Positions 45,614-57,515 are shown, counted from the first letter of the stretch. The stretch: DNA of 64,000 bases from Benincasa hispida (GCF_009727055.1 NC_052350.1:40465993-40529992), one strand, 5' to 3'. Translations and numbers: made by a program. Notes: generated from the letters alone by a model not told the origin.

Positions 45614-46490
45614 GTGGAAAGTAGCTATATCAAGACCAAAAGGAGCAAGAAATTGCAACTGATAAAGGTTACTGAAAAAGGTTATAAAGCCAAAGAACCC
45701 TTAGAACATGTACATTCAAAACTTTGTGGTGTGATGAATGTAAAGGTAAAAGGAGGGTATAAATATTTCATCATTTTTATCGATGATTATTCGAGGTATG
45801 AGTATGTGTGCCTAATGCAACTAAAGTCTAAAACACTTGAAAGATTCAAGAAGCATAAGGCTGAAGTTGAGAATTTGTTAGGTAAAACTAATTAAACACT
45901 TCGATTAGATCGAGGTAGATAGTATATAGATTTGAAATTACATGACTATTTAATAGAACATGGAATCACATCCCAACTCTCACCACCTGGCACACCTCAA
46001 CAAAATAGTGTATCAGAAAGGAGATACAGAGTCCTGTTAGACATGGTTTGATTGATGATGAATTATGCTTCATTACCTAACTGTTATGGGGATATACAGT
46101 AGAGACTGTAACGTATCTTTTGAACCAAGTTCTATCAAAAGGTGTTTTTGAAACACGTTCTGAGTTATGTAGAGGTTATAACACCTCATCATTTGGAGAT
46201 GTCCAAGACATATGCTAGTGACTATCGAGAAAAAAGCTGGAACCACATTCAAAGTTGTGCATATTTGTATGCTATTCCAGAGAAATGAAAGGTGGTATCT
46301 TCCATGACCCGAGATAATAAAGTATTTGTATCGACTAATGCTACTTTCTTAGAAGTGGACCACATCAGGGAGCATAAACCATGCAGTAAAAGTATTAAAT
46401 GAGCTTTTGACGAAACTATTGAAACTTCAACAATAGTTGTTGAAGATGCTAGTACATCAACAAGAATTATTGATGTTGTCACTATAGGGG
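45614..46490 (+). pseudogene. Copia family A integrase fragment
   Basis: Reads KGYKAKEPLEHVHSKLCGVM and GGYKYFIIFIDDYSRYEYVC, then with stops ITSQLSPPGTPQQNSVSERR, the catalytic Glu neighbourhood, then STNATFLEVDHIREHKP. It matches the integrase part of the element at 9990-10350 and beyond. The first catalytic Asp of HSDLCG is Lys (HSKLCG). It is truncated on the left by the Gypsy B LTR and on the right by the LTR at 46495. Confidence 0.85.
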
Positions 46491-46494
46491 GGAT

Positions 46495-47293
46495 TAAATC
46501 CCGCAGTGGAAGCGTTTTTTTAGAATGTCTTGCATCCCACAAATAAATTTTACATTAAAAAATCATTATACAAAATATAATATAAACATTAAATTAGCAT
46601 GCATCAAGGAAAAGATTAGAACGATTCTTACCTTTGTAGATTCGCAAGTGCCACGAACAATCGTCTCCAAGTTCCAACAATCGTGATCATGAAAAAATTC
46701 TTGAACATTTGTGAACATTACCACGAAAGTAACCTCTTTATTCTTTGGATTTCAGTAGAGGAATAGATGGTATCTAACTATTGGGAGTGGGAGAGGGAGA
46801 GGAGAAAAGGGTTTTAGAGAGTAGAGAGGACTTTCTTTATGGCTTAGAGAAAATTGCACAATAACACTAAGATATTGTGTATTAATTGTTTTTCTCTTTG
46901 GTGTAGAATGTGTGTATGCAAAGGGCCATAGGGAGGACTTTATATAGAGAAGGACCAAGCCCCTTTCCTAATATATTTTTCTTTTCTATAATTAATTAAA
47001 TAACATTTATTTAATTAATTAATCCAATTAATTAAATAACGCTTATTTAATCAATGAGCCCAATTAAATAGAACTCATTTAATTTGCACAATTAAATAAC
47101 ACTTATTTAATTTTCATTTGCACAATAATTAATTAACCATTTATATATTAAACCTAATTTAATGAATATATTTGATTAGCATACACATTGCATGTATATG
47201 TGCAAAACCTCTCTATTAATTAATTCTTTGTCAATCTAATGCACTAATTTAAGCTTTTTGTATCCATAATTAATTATAAATTAATCATATTAA
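46495..47293 (-). repeat. Copia LTR E, 3' part
   Basis: On the minus strand it ends CGCTTCCACTGCGGG, the U5 end type of the Copia LTRs here, and it carries a TATA region at 46938-46946. It is interrupted at 47293 by a solo LTR and appears to resume at 49356. AT-rich TTAATTAAATAA repeats fill 46985-47180. Confidence 0.6.
46938..46946 (-). promoter_or_regulatory. TATA box of Copia LTR E
   Basis: The minus strand reads TATATAAAG followed by TCCTCCCTATGGCC, a well-formed plant TATA box near the middle of the LTR. Confidence 0.6.
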
Positions 47294-49355
47294 TGTTGGG
47301 ATTGGTGTCCTAATTCTCCCAGTGCTCACTAGTTTGTAAGCTTTTTTGTACACATTATTATTAATAAAATAAGAGTTATTTTATTTGCAATTACTCATAT
47401 CCATTAACCTAAGATCCGTGGTTATTTCATGTAAATTAAGCATGTATGTGAGACATACAAGTGAATCATGCCTTAAGACTAACTTAAATGATCTGTAGTA
47501 TAAGGATAAAGGAAGAATACCTTATCTTGGTGACACTACGGATACGACCCGTTTTGTAGATATTTATAAGTGTTGTAAAGTGTTACAAATGGTTTGATCC
47601 TGACCATTCATGTGGAAACATGCGAGTGGGGGTGTCCTATACAAATAATTTGTATAAGACCGTACCACGAGATGATTAGTCCTTTTATATAACGTTGTTG
47701 ATAATTAAGACTTACATTTTACTAAAATGATCATAGGTGACATGACCTTAATCCTGACTGAGTTGGGAACTCCTGCCTATGAGGGCGGTCCTTTGATTAG
47801 TATGGGTGAGAATGGCCAAATTGCCAACTCAACAAGCCTACCTTTTTAGAGATTCTTCTAATTGGGGAGGTGGGAACTCAGCTACACAAGACGAAATTCA
47901 CTCCTTCCCGAAGCAGGGCTAAGTAGATAAATTGCTCCCTTAAGGGTTGATTTCGAGTCTTAAACATAGTGGTCACACCCTCTCTTTTGGAAGAGAGGAC
48001 TCAGTCATAGTAGGACTATGACTATACTTAAGGAGTTAGATGTAACTACAAGGGTGAAACGGTAAATTGTCTCAGTTGTACATACGAGCGATTGTGGAAG
48101 GGTTATCGCACCGTTGATTGGTTATATTGGACACATAAATATATCTGTAGTGAGAATAGTGTAGTTACCGGTCTTTAGTGGAGTGCTCAGCAGTTAACGA
48201 ATGGTGGATCTCGTGACTAAAGAGTTTCGTCAGTTATTCACGTACCCTTGGAGCTTCAAGCTATAGTTCCATGAGGTCCTTGTTAGCTCAATGGTTCAAG
48301 TTGAGAATCAGATTTTGGATTAGTTTGAAGTGTTCAAATTAACAAAGGAAATTCAATTATATGTGATATAATTGGTGTGATGTATGAGATACATTAATTG
48401 GAGGAATTAATATAAATATGATTTTGTATTAAGTACCATAAAAATAGAAAAACAACTATGGTTTATATGTTTCATATGATGAAATATTAAAACTATAGGT
48501 TATAAATATAATATGATAAGTTGGTTATCATATTTATCTATAATATATATTATATATGATAATTAATTCTTTTTCTCTAATAACTGATTTGAGTTCGAGG
48601 TTATCAGAAGTTTTATGGTAACCATGAGATAAAAAGGAAATTTTTTCTCCAAATTTAGTTGGTTGAATTCATTCGAAAAATTCTCAGCAAAAGGACTATC
48701 AAGTAAAAGAGTTTTTTAATAAGCGATAGTCGTTGAAAGCATACAACGATCGTTTAAGAGTTGACTATACGATAGTTACTCATTGATCATTTCTAACCGA
48801 TCGAGTAGAAAGTCTATGCGTTAGGCTTCCATTTACTAGACGATCAAGTACATCATCTATGCGATAGTCGGTGTTCTTATCAACCCACTTACTCGATCGT
48901 ATAACCCCTATCTTCCTCAATCCAAGATCATACAGAGCCCACAACTCTTAGATTCTCACATCGAGAATACCAAGGTAACACTTGTGGTGGTGTTCTAAAC
49001 TCAATTCGAGGATCGTGTTGGATCGATTGAATTCGAGGTGCTTTCGGAAGATCGTTGTGTTCGTGGTCGTGTTGTTGTTGTTTCGGTTGTTGCGTTAGAG
49101 TGCATTATTGGAAGCATTGGACATTGATCGAGGGATACTTGTAGAATGGTTTTTCAAAGGTACACATACTTGTAGAATGGTTTTTCAAAGGTACACATAC
49201 TCTATCCCTTGTATTACTTGTAGCATGCTGTAATTTCTATTGATGCATAATTTGTATGTTTTCGGTTAGACTGTAATTGGTTATGTTCAATTTGAATGGA
49301 ATTTGGAACGATCCACTTCCGCTGCTCATGGAGGTCTCTGTTTAGATTTCCTTCA
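47294..49355 (+). repeat. Copia family A LTR, probable solo LTR
   Basis: 2062 bases, TGTTGGGATTGGTGTCC... to ...GATTTCCTTCA. Flanks ATTAA (47289-47293) and ATTAG (49356-49360) look like a 5-bp duplication with one change. Neither side shows interior Copia sequence, and the minus-strand LTR E continues on both sides. It holds the U3 palindrome (47637-47658), the CGATCG motif run (48715-48905) and hairpin plus AAG|GTAAC (GT at 48975-48976). Confidence 0.75.
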
Positions 49356-49925
49356 ATTAGTATATAGTTTCCTCAAATTAATTTAAACAATTCAAATTAT
49401 CCATCTTAAGTGTCCACTAGTAAGCTAACGATGGGACCTGGTGAACCTATAGATCAGAAGCTCCAATAATATGAGACTAATTAGCTAAACTCATTAACCA
49501 TATTAATCAATATTCGTTAACTGCGGGTACACTTCACTAAAGACCCACAGTTGCATTCTTCTCACTACAAATATATTCCTATGTCAATGGATATAGACCA
49601 GTACCAACAAGTTAGTTCTTCACGAGTGTTCGTAACTCCAGCTAGGTCAAATTATCGGTTTACCCTCGGGTTACCTCTGACTCCTAAATTACCAGTGCTC
49701 TTCTAATAGATAACCTGTTCATGGTCTAACCAATAAACAAAAACCCTTCTCAGGCCAATGAAAGTGTAGAGCCCTTTCTTCAAGTCTCGGAGACACAATT
49801 TAAGGAAACACTCATCTACTTACCCTTAAGGCGAGAATGAATGAATTTTATCTTGTATTATTATGTTCCCAGCTTCTCACTTGGTCTTGTTTTAGCTCTA
49901 AAAAAGACTTATTATTCCTAGCTTA
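49356..49925 (-). repeat. Copia LTR E, 5' part
   Basis: Minus-strand Copia LTR text (AGCTCCAATAATATGAGACT, then CACTTCACTAAAGACCC) like 20250-20400 of LTR D. Stops near 49925, where a Gypsy LTR begins without a clean terminus, so the LTR start with its U3 palindrome is lost. Confidence 0.6.
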
Positions 49926-51514
49926 TATCAGGCTCGTTAGTAGATTTTATGTGTTTATTTCCCTATTTTGTAGGTATCGAGCAACCAAGAGGTAGAATTA
50001 ATCATTTTGTGAAGAATGAGTTTAATTTGAAGCAATTTAAAGTTAATTTGAACATTCGGGCTTTAAAAGAGTTGAAAAGACCAAAACGCCATCGAGTTCC
50101 ACCGAGTATGATCAGTCATCGAGCATGATCGAGTACCATCGAGTAAAAGGCTGTTGAGTAATCAAGTAAATGTTGCTGAGTCAACGAGCATCGAGTATCG
50201 AGTCATCGAGCATCAAGTAGCGAGTATCTTGTAGTGGACGCAGCATTGTAACATTATTCCAAGCGTCGCGATGGTCCGAAGTTGCATCACCGCCAGTGTC
50301 CCAACGCATGCTGACGCTTCACTCCAACACTTGAAGGCAGAAGCATTAGTGTTGCAACGCTTCTTTAGAGTGTTACAACGCTGCAACAATTGACGGACAT
50401 AGAGCTGAGCGCGCGTGTAACGAAGTGTTGGACTGCAACACTGACGCTTCCCTCTCGCCGCATCAGTGTTGCAAAGCTATTCCAAGCGTTTCAACGATTC
50501 GATGATTCCTATTTATACCTATTCTCGGCCCTAGGTCTATGTATGCTGAATTTTGCGGGAGTATGTTGAAAGTTGGGGCTGAATCCATGGAGGGTGAAGT
50601 CAAACTTCCTTCTTCTATTCCGTTCAATTTTTAGTATCTTTAGGTTGGTTTTTATTTTATTTTTGGATTATTAATTTGTATTGGAACGCCCATCGGGTTG
50701 TCTATGAATTGATGAGGTAATCTTTCATTTAGTTCTTGGATTGAATGTTCTTTTTATTTTGATGAGTTTTCTATTTAATCTTTGTGCTTTAATTCAGAAT
50801 CATATTTTTCTTGAATCTTGTTTGATTTAGACTTGCTTTTATGTGTTGGATTGACGCCCTTATCATGAACACATGTCTTTGCTAGTTAAATTCAAGCTCG
50901 CACGTATCTTTGTAATCATCCATGCTTTGAATTTACCCTTGTAGCACATATTGGATAAGTATGCTTAGCATTTTAGGCTGTCTATGAATCTTTGCATCGC
51001 ACGTTTAATCTAGATTTAAAGAATAAGTTAATTATTTGAACACGACTTTCATGATACATAATCAACATAGTTGAATCCTAAATCTTAATACATGTGTTTC
51101 TAGTTCTTTATAGCTGCTGAGGACCCAATTACGTCTAAGAGCATGTAAGTTAGTTAGGGCACAACTTTTCACCCTTAATTACAAATTAGGACCCTTAATC
51201 TATTCGGATTAATTTATTTTTGGGCTTATAGAGATTAGTTAATTCACATCGATTGGGTAGCAATGCATGCATAATTCAAATATATGATATGTTGGCTGAA
51301 AACAATGATTTAATTTACATTAAATGACCACTTGATCCGAGAATTAAATGAATCCATTACGGTTTCATATATCCATTGCACTTTTATGTCAATTTCACGC
51401 ATGTTATCTCTTCCACATTAAAACCCCTCATTTATCGCTCTAGTTAGAAAATTAACTTAACAACACCAATCACGCTTCTTTGCGAATTGACTCAGACTTA
51501 CCACTGTTACTATG
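49926..51514 (+). repeat. Gypsy LTR H, first part
   Basis: 5'-truncated family C-type LTR. It contains ATCGAGT-type repeats (50095-50225), a GTTGCAACGC-type cluster (50235-50505), a TATA-like TTTATACC at 50513, and U5 text ACTTACCACTGTTACTATG at its end. Interrupted by solo LTR G and resumed at 53113. Confidence 0.7.
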
Positions 51515-53112
51515 TGTTCGATCTTCGAGACTAGCATGTCATGAGTGCCCCCACCCTGAGAAAAGATAATTTATTTTCATCGATCCAAGACTTAAACCAC
51601 AAATGTAGTAAACTGATAAGATCGGGGTCGAATCCACAGATAGACTATCGAATTAACTTAGATCAATTAATGACTTCCAAGTAAAAAGGAGGGGTTTTGA
51701 TGATTCTTGATTTTGTTTACAAAATAAATTAAAAACCAAACAAAGAAGAATAAATAAGAGATAGCGTAGAAAAGAGGATTGAATCAAATTAATGGAAGAT
51801 CTTGGGATTAGTTTGCATGCTTTTTTTTCGATCATTAGTTACTAGTCAATTCTTCCAATTATGTGAACCCCTCAACCTAATAGAAATTCTAATAGCCCAA
51901 TCAGTCAATTTTGATAACAATCTAAATCAGCCCTAAATCAATTTTAAATTTTTCATTCTCAGCGACATATGAGTTAAAACTGAAAAACATTAAGTAAAGG
52001 GTTCAACTGTTGAGACACATTACAAGTCGGAAACCTACATCATATAGCGTGATTTATTTGGGACGATTATATTAGGGTATAAATGAATTTTTCCAGAAAA
52101 TGTCTAGACCCTAAATATGCAACCTAATACGTGCAACTTAATCACTCAATTATGCACAGGCTAGAATGATTTTGTATGCAAGAAATTCAATAAATTAGTT
52201 TGTCAGAAAAATTCATCAAATTTCTATTATTAATAAATCAAATCCACCAAAAGTGTTCACAACAGTTGAATAAATTAAATAGTAACTTCAAGAATTAAGG
52301 CATACAAACTATCCCAAGAAAATTACCTATCCTCTAAAAGACATATTAGAATAATCAGATGAATGAGTCGAGGCTGACTTTGATGAAAATCGATTGGGAA
52401 TTTGGCTTCAATGGCTTTTAAAACTGAACTAAACTCTCAGAATTCGCTCAAGACGAAAACGTTTTACGGCTGTAACTTTTTTATTCTCTGCTTGTCTCTA
52501 ATTGCTGAACAGCAGCACTTTATTTATAGGTTGCTCAAGGCGTCGCAACACTGCGAAATAGCATTGCAACGCTTGCTTGCGCCACGCGGTCATCAATTTT
52601 CTATCAACTGTCATAGCGTTGCAACACTTGAAGGGAGCATTGCAACACTGAGCGCACTGCCTTACAGCGTCGAGGTGCATTGCAATGCTGGCAATGATTT
52701 AACTTCGAAGCGTCATGACGCTTGGGGAGCGTTTTAATGCTGCCCTGCATTTGGTGCTACTAACTTCCAGTGTTGAGTGAGCGTTGGACTAAGGCTTGAT
52801 AAGAGTGTTGCGATGCTGAGTGTTCTACCAGATACTCGATAGTCACTGCTTGCTACTTGATACTTGCTGCTCACTTCCTTAATGCTCAATACTTGTTTTC
52901 TTGGTGGAATTTGACTCGATAGAACTCGATGGTTGTCTGTACTCGATGGTAATTTGGTTGTCTTAATTGCTTCAATTTAACCTCGTTTGGCTTCAAATCA
53001 TCAATTCCATCTCCTGATTGTTCAGTACCTACAAAATAGGGAAATAAACATGTAAAATCAAATAACGAGCAAGAATTAAGATAGAAATAATAGCTCTTTT
53101 TGAGAGTTAACA
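51515..53112 (-). repeat. Gypsy family C-type solo LTR G
   Basis: 1598 bases; on the minus strand it starts TGTTAACTCTCAAAAAGAGC and ends CTCGAAGATCGAACA. Flanks CTATG (51510-51514) and CTACG (53113-53117) form a 5-bp duplication with one transition. Removing it restores the continuous U5 text of LTR H. It carries its own palindrome cluster (52540-52840) and TATA box (52521). Open frames inside are not genes. Confidence 0.8.
52521..52528 (-). promoter_or_regulatory. TATA box of solo LTR G
   Basis: The minus strand reads CC-TATAAATA-AAG just after the palindrome cluster, as in other family C LTRs. Confidence 0.6.
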
Positions 53113-53207
53113 CTACGTTTTTGTAGTAATAAGAGTAGTTCGGTATAAAAAATTTTCTTTTGTTTCGGTATGGAGTCGAATTAACTACATCGATCCCGAT
53201 CTGAACA
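53113..53207 (+). repeat. Gypsy LTR H, last part
   Basis: Continues U5 (TTTTTGTAGTAATAAGAG, GTAGTTCGGTAT) and ends GATCTGAACA, five bases before the primer site. Matches element F at about 3780-3870 on the other strand. Confidence 0.75.
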
Positions 53208-53211
53208 AAAA

Positions 53212-53229
53212 TGGTGCCATTGTCGACAA
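53212..53229 (+). other. Decayed tRNA-Asp primer-binding site (element H)
   Basis: TGGTGCCATTGTCGACAA, 12 of 18 to the tRNA-Asp complement; five of the six changes are C/T or G/A. Confidence 0.65.
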
Positions 53230-53316
53230 AGCCATTGATGTTTCTTTAGTTAAATTTCTAGTTAGGGCATTCTTTTGCTTTTGATTTGTTGTCCTTTTTG
53301 TGTTGGTATTTTAAGC

Positions 53317-53709
53317 ATGGACAGATATCATCAACAAGGATGGGGACAATCGAGTGGAGCATCTCGACTTAGTGACGAGGTTCGTGACCTTCGAGGTCAA
53401 CTTATTTAGTTAACTTCTTTTGTTAGTTAGTTGGTTGCAAGAAACCCGCAATAGGTGGAAGCATGTAGGACTAATCACCCATGCCCATGTCTGCAGTGGA
53501 GCCTTGAGAAAGCATGTAGGATTAAGCTCGCGGTCCCTAAAGATTAGAAATATTTTAGGAAGAGATTAGGATAGAAATTAAGAAGGCATTGGTTTAGCAA
53601 TTTGAATGAGGCACCCTTGAGAAGCCTAGGTAGGGTGAAGGCGATTGAAATTTTAAAGAAAATCTTTAGTTTCTGCTTGAGGACAAGCATTGTTTTAAAT
53701 TTGGGAGTG
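53317..53709 (+). pseudogene. Gypsy H gag start fused to a B-type 3' end
   Basis: ATG at 53317 gives MDRYHQQGWGQSSGASRLSD then EVRDLRGQLI and a stop, followed by more gag with stops (LVARNPQ*VEA). This resembles element C and F gag. From about 53540 it changes to a 3' end with GCTTGAGGACAAGCATTG and the purine tract AAATTTGGGAGTG, as in Gypsy B. All of pol is missing. Confidence 0.65.
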
Positions 53710-55123
53710 TGATAACTGGTAGAAATACAAGTTATTACAGCTCAAATTAGTAAAACAATAGGAGAAAGCGATGGTAAAATAGGCAGTATTATGTTTGAAA
53801 GCGCCAAACAAAAAGGAATTACGATTTCTAATGCTCATCACATAAAAGAAGTTAATTTGCCTATTCTATACAAGTACAATGTTATGGCGGATATGAAATT
53901 GCGATCCAAGGGCACAATGCGACAGCACGCTTAAAATTATGATCGTGAGAAGCTTCTTAAAAGCGATCGCATAAAGACATCGCATCAAGGCGACAATATA
54001 ATAAATCATGATGGGACGTAAAGCTAATAACGGTCTATTTCGAACTTCAGTTGATAGCCGTTAAAAACCATACTGTTGCAAGTACATTGAACTTTCGTTG
54101 ACTTCCAAACGACGCAACATAATAGGGAAATTAATGCTGCCCATCTTTGCAATCATTAGTAAGAAGAGTTGTTTCACCTTGAAATCTATAAATACCCAAT
54201 GCTGCCAAGGAGATACAGAATGGGGAGAGAGCAAGAAGACGAGGTGAAACCGAGAGAAATCGCTTTCTGGAAAGATCGGGAGACTGTCGGAAAACAATAC
54301 AAATGAGAGAAGTCCAACCCTTGCGAGAGCAAGAGCCCGCAAATCAGAACAGAGTTGAAGTGATAAAGAGCAGTGTAAAAGGTCACGGAAAGTAAGACAT
54401 TGTTTACCTGGCTTGTTATTTCTCAATCCATTTATTGTTTTGTACTCAACACTTTATTTGCAAAAATAGAAACTTCATTTCGATTTATGTTCAGTCTCTC
54501 CACACCACGTATGAGTAACTAAATTTGTGAATGGAGTGAGAAGTACTTAGCTAGCATGACTTAAGCTATGCATTTTATGCGATCATCTTATCTTATGTAT
54601 GCGTCATTCATCATTTGGAAGTACTTGAGAGAGTAGTCTAAAAATAGAATTTGGGCTTGAGAGAGTTGAATTAGATCGCATAAGCAAGAGTAGAAACTTA
54701 GAAATAGGTTCTATCTATTGCTCTCCATACACATTGTATGCGTCCTAGAAATAGGAAATGTGACATTATGCATTGAGAAATGTAGTACTGATATTTGTGT
54801 ATAGCATGATCGCATGACTTGTACGAAATCTTGAGAAATGTTAGCTAAATCTCTTCTCAACCCCTTCATCGCATACTTGTTATAACACTACGCTTTCATC
54901 ACTCCGCGTTCAACTGCATCATATAAGAAAGTCTAAATCAAAACACCATCTACTTCTTTATCACCACCGTAATAGAATCAGAGAGTCCGTTGCATATCTA
55001 TTTACTAATCCCTGTGTTCGACCCCGGACTTACCAGGAACCTAAGAAGGCTTATACTTGGGCTTTGTTAGGAAAACTTGTATGATCATAGCATCCACACA
55101 TCATCGCATGATAAATCAATACA
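53710..55123 (+). repeat. Gypsy LTR starting TGATAAC (3' LTR)
   Basis: 1414 bases, TGATAACTGGTAGAAATAC... to ...GATAAATCAATACA. Its start and end resemble the Athila/Tat-like LTR at 42613-44342, and GCGATCGCAT words recur (53940-54000). U5 holds GACCCCGGACTTACCAGG. It does not match the 5' LTR H, so the two LTRs of this composite belong to different families. Confidence 0.75.
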
Positions 55124-55464
55124 TCATAGCTCAATAGGGATTATTGAAAATTAATTTTGGATTAATTTGAATTCTTCAAATTAATTGAGGGAATTAATTA
55201 TATATGATATAATTAATTTAAATTAATTATATGTGATATAATTAGGATAATGTAATTGACACATTATAATATAAAGTTTATTTGATAGGAAATAAATTTT
55301 TGAATATGGTTCAAATATTAATTATATGGATTGGATTCATATAATTAAATTTAGTATAAATGCGATTTAGATTAAATACCATACACGTATGAGAGAGATA
55401 AAACTAGGTTATATTCTATTTGATACAATATAAACTATATGTTATGTATTATATTTGATATAAC

Positions 55465-55498
<34 letters not shown>

Positions 55499-56012
55499 AG
55501 TTTAATTTTGAATTTCAAAATTAAAGGGAGGGAGTTACAACTCCTTCCCCTTAATTTTCTCTCATCAAAACGTGAGAGTGGGGGTTACCCGGACTACCTT
55601 CTTTTTCTCTCCAGAGTTTACCGTAGGAGGTGGTAGATCTTTGTTTCTCTCTACACTGGATACACAAAAAAAAAATAAATAAATAAAAAAAATTCTTCTC
55701 CTCTAAAAAAATCATTTCTTCCATCTTCCAAAATCTCAGAGCCCACACGCTCCTGAGAAATTTTTATCTTAAGAGAATATAGAGGTCTCACTTGTGGTGG
55801 TGCTCCTTGGATTTACCATTCGTTGGATCATGACTGGAGAACAGGATTCGTAAAAAAGTTTTTGTCTTCAAGGGCAAGTATTTCTTCCAACATTTTTCCC
55901 TTTTTCTATTAAACCTTGCTATAATTTTTTGAATTTATGCATAATTATTTTTTCTATAAAATTAAAATTAGGTCGATTCCCGATTCCACTATAGAACTTT
56001 ACAGTTCCTTCA
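55124..56012 (+). repeat. Copia LTR, 3' part
   Basis: Begins mid-LTR with TTTTGGATTAATTTGAATTC and ends CTTTACAGTTCCTTCA at 56012, the family A terminus, followed by GTGATATCAAAT, a damaged TGGTATCAGAGC primer site. Includes an AT microsatellite (55466-55490) and a hairpin-region counterpart near 55770. Confidence 0.65.
55466..55490. repeat. (AT)n microsatellite
   Basis: Alternating AT tract within the Copia LTR fragment. Confidence 0.9.
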
Positions 56013-56024
56013 GTGATATCAAAT

Positions 56025-57059
56025 TAAGACTCATGGCATCAAACATTGTCATAATCAACTTTTACTAATCTCTTAACTATAGGCATGATAGGTTAATAAT
56101 AATCCAATGTTATAGATTCGATTAAAAATGCAACCTACCAAATTGAGCATTTATTCTAACATTCATTGATGACCAATCAATTTAAATTAATAACAATAAT
56201 ATTGAAAGATAAAAAGTTCTACAATTCAATGAAATTAACAAGTAGTAAACTAAATCCATAAATAAATCTATTAGCACCCTAAAACAAGAGAGTCTAGCCA
56301 CTCATGGTTCTCAAAAACATATTCACATATAATTTTGACAACATACAAGTAAAGAAAAATAAAGAACCAAAGAAGATCACGTTCATAATGCTTCTCCTTT
56401 AATGAAAATGGCCAATCTCCTCTTGGTCGGCATGGTAAGTTGAACGATCTCCACGATAATTCTTCATTCTCTAACTATTTTAGGACAAGAACTCACTCCT
56501 TTAGGTCTGAAATTAGGTTAGAATTTTTTCCTTCTCAATTTTGAAAGCCTCCAAATAAATAGAAGATCCGAACTTGGCTCCCAATATATTCCAAAATTGT
56601 TAAAGTTTTCAAATAAGGAAAACGGGCACCGCACTGCGCTATGTAGAGTGCAGCGATGCTCAAATCTTAGCGTAGTGGCGCTCTACCAAATTCTCAAATT
56701 AGGTGCTCTTGGGTCTACAACGTCGAGGTCAAGCATCAACCTAGCCCAGCGATGCTATCTTTTTTTAAGAAATTCTTTGATTTCCCCCCATTCTCTTGAT
56801 AGTTTTGACCCGATTTTGATTCGATTAAATCTTTTTGACTTCTTTAAGCATATTTTGGTCCTTTTTGACTCATTTTGAGTATATGGAAAATAATAGACAT
56901 ATGGAAAATAATAGACTCATTTTGGTCTTTAAGCACATCAAATCTTATTAAAAACATATAAAAAACCATCTTAAATATATGGCAAATAATAGACATTTTG
57001 TGTTCATTTAACAAGTCGCACATGATCATCCTATGATGTATTAATCTCATCAGTTAATA
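56025..57059 (-). repeat. Gypsy family C-type LTR fragment
   Basis: Minus-strand Gypsy LTR text with the GC-rich cluster at 56620-56760 (GTAGAGTGCAGCGATGC and relatives). Both ends merge into neighbours without clear termini. 56885-57000 contains three copies of ATATGGAAAATAATAGAC-like text. Confidence 0.5.
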
Positions 57060-57321
57060 GATTCACAAAGAGAGATTAAATATTTTGCAGTCTGAACTTA
57101 TACAAACTATTTGTATACGATACCTCCACTTACATGTTTCCACATGAATAGTGCTACAAGGATAAGTCACCCAACCTTATCCATATACTATATATCTTTA
57201 GGTTATTTCTTGAATATGATCCACCTGTATGTCAACTACATACTGTTCAAGACTACATGTAATAACCTTGGATTTTCTGGTTAGTGGATAAATTAAAGGT
57301 TATAGGGCACAAATCCCAACA
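57060..57321 (-). repeat. Copia LTR U3 fragment
   Basis: On the minus strand it starts TGTTGGGATTTGTGCCC at 57321 and keeps the U3 palindrome (57097-57119). It is truncated on the left. Confidence 0.7.
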
Positions 57322-57515
57322 GATATAATCATATATATTCAAGGACAGTAAAATAATACGAAGACAATGTATGAAATTTTATTTAAACGATCAAAATCTC
57401 ACGAGTCCAAAACAATGGAGCAAATTACTCTACTCCTAAGCAAAAATTACCTCCTTAGCCCATAATCAACATGAGGATCAAGGAGGAATCGTTTTAAGAC
57501 ATTCAAAAGCTAAAG
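57322..57515 (-). repeat. Gypsy LTR (host of the solo Copia LTR), left part
   Basis: Minus-strand Gypsy-like text ending CAAAAGCTAAAG. It continues at 59618 with AACTAAGAAAAATGGAGAG, giving a junction similar to 33060-33090. No coding sequence. Confidence 0.45.

Noticed and set aside
52402..52737. 111-codon open frame starting MASMAFK
   Set aside because: Entirely inside solo LTR G; no similarity to a gene and the opposite strand carries the LTR promoter.
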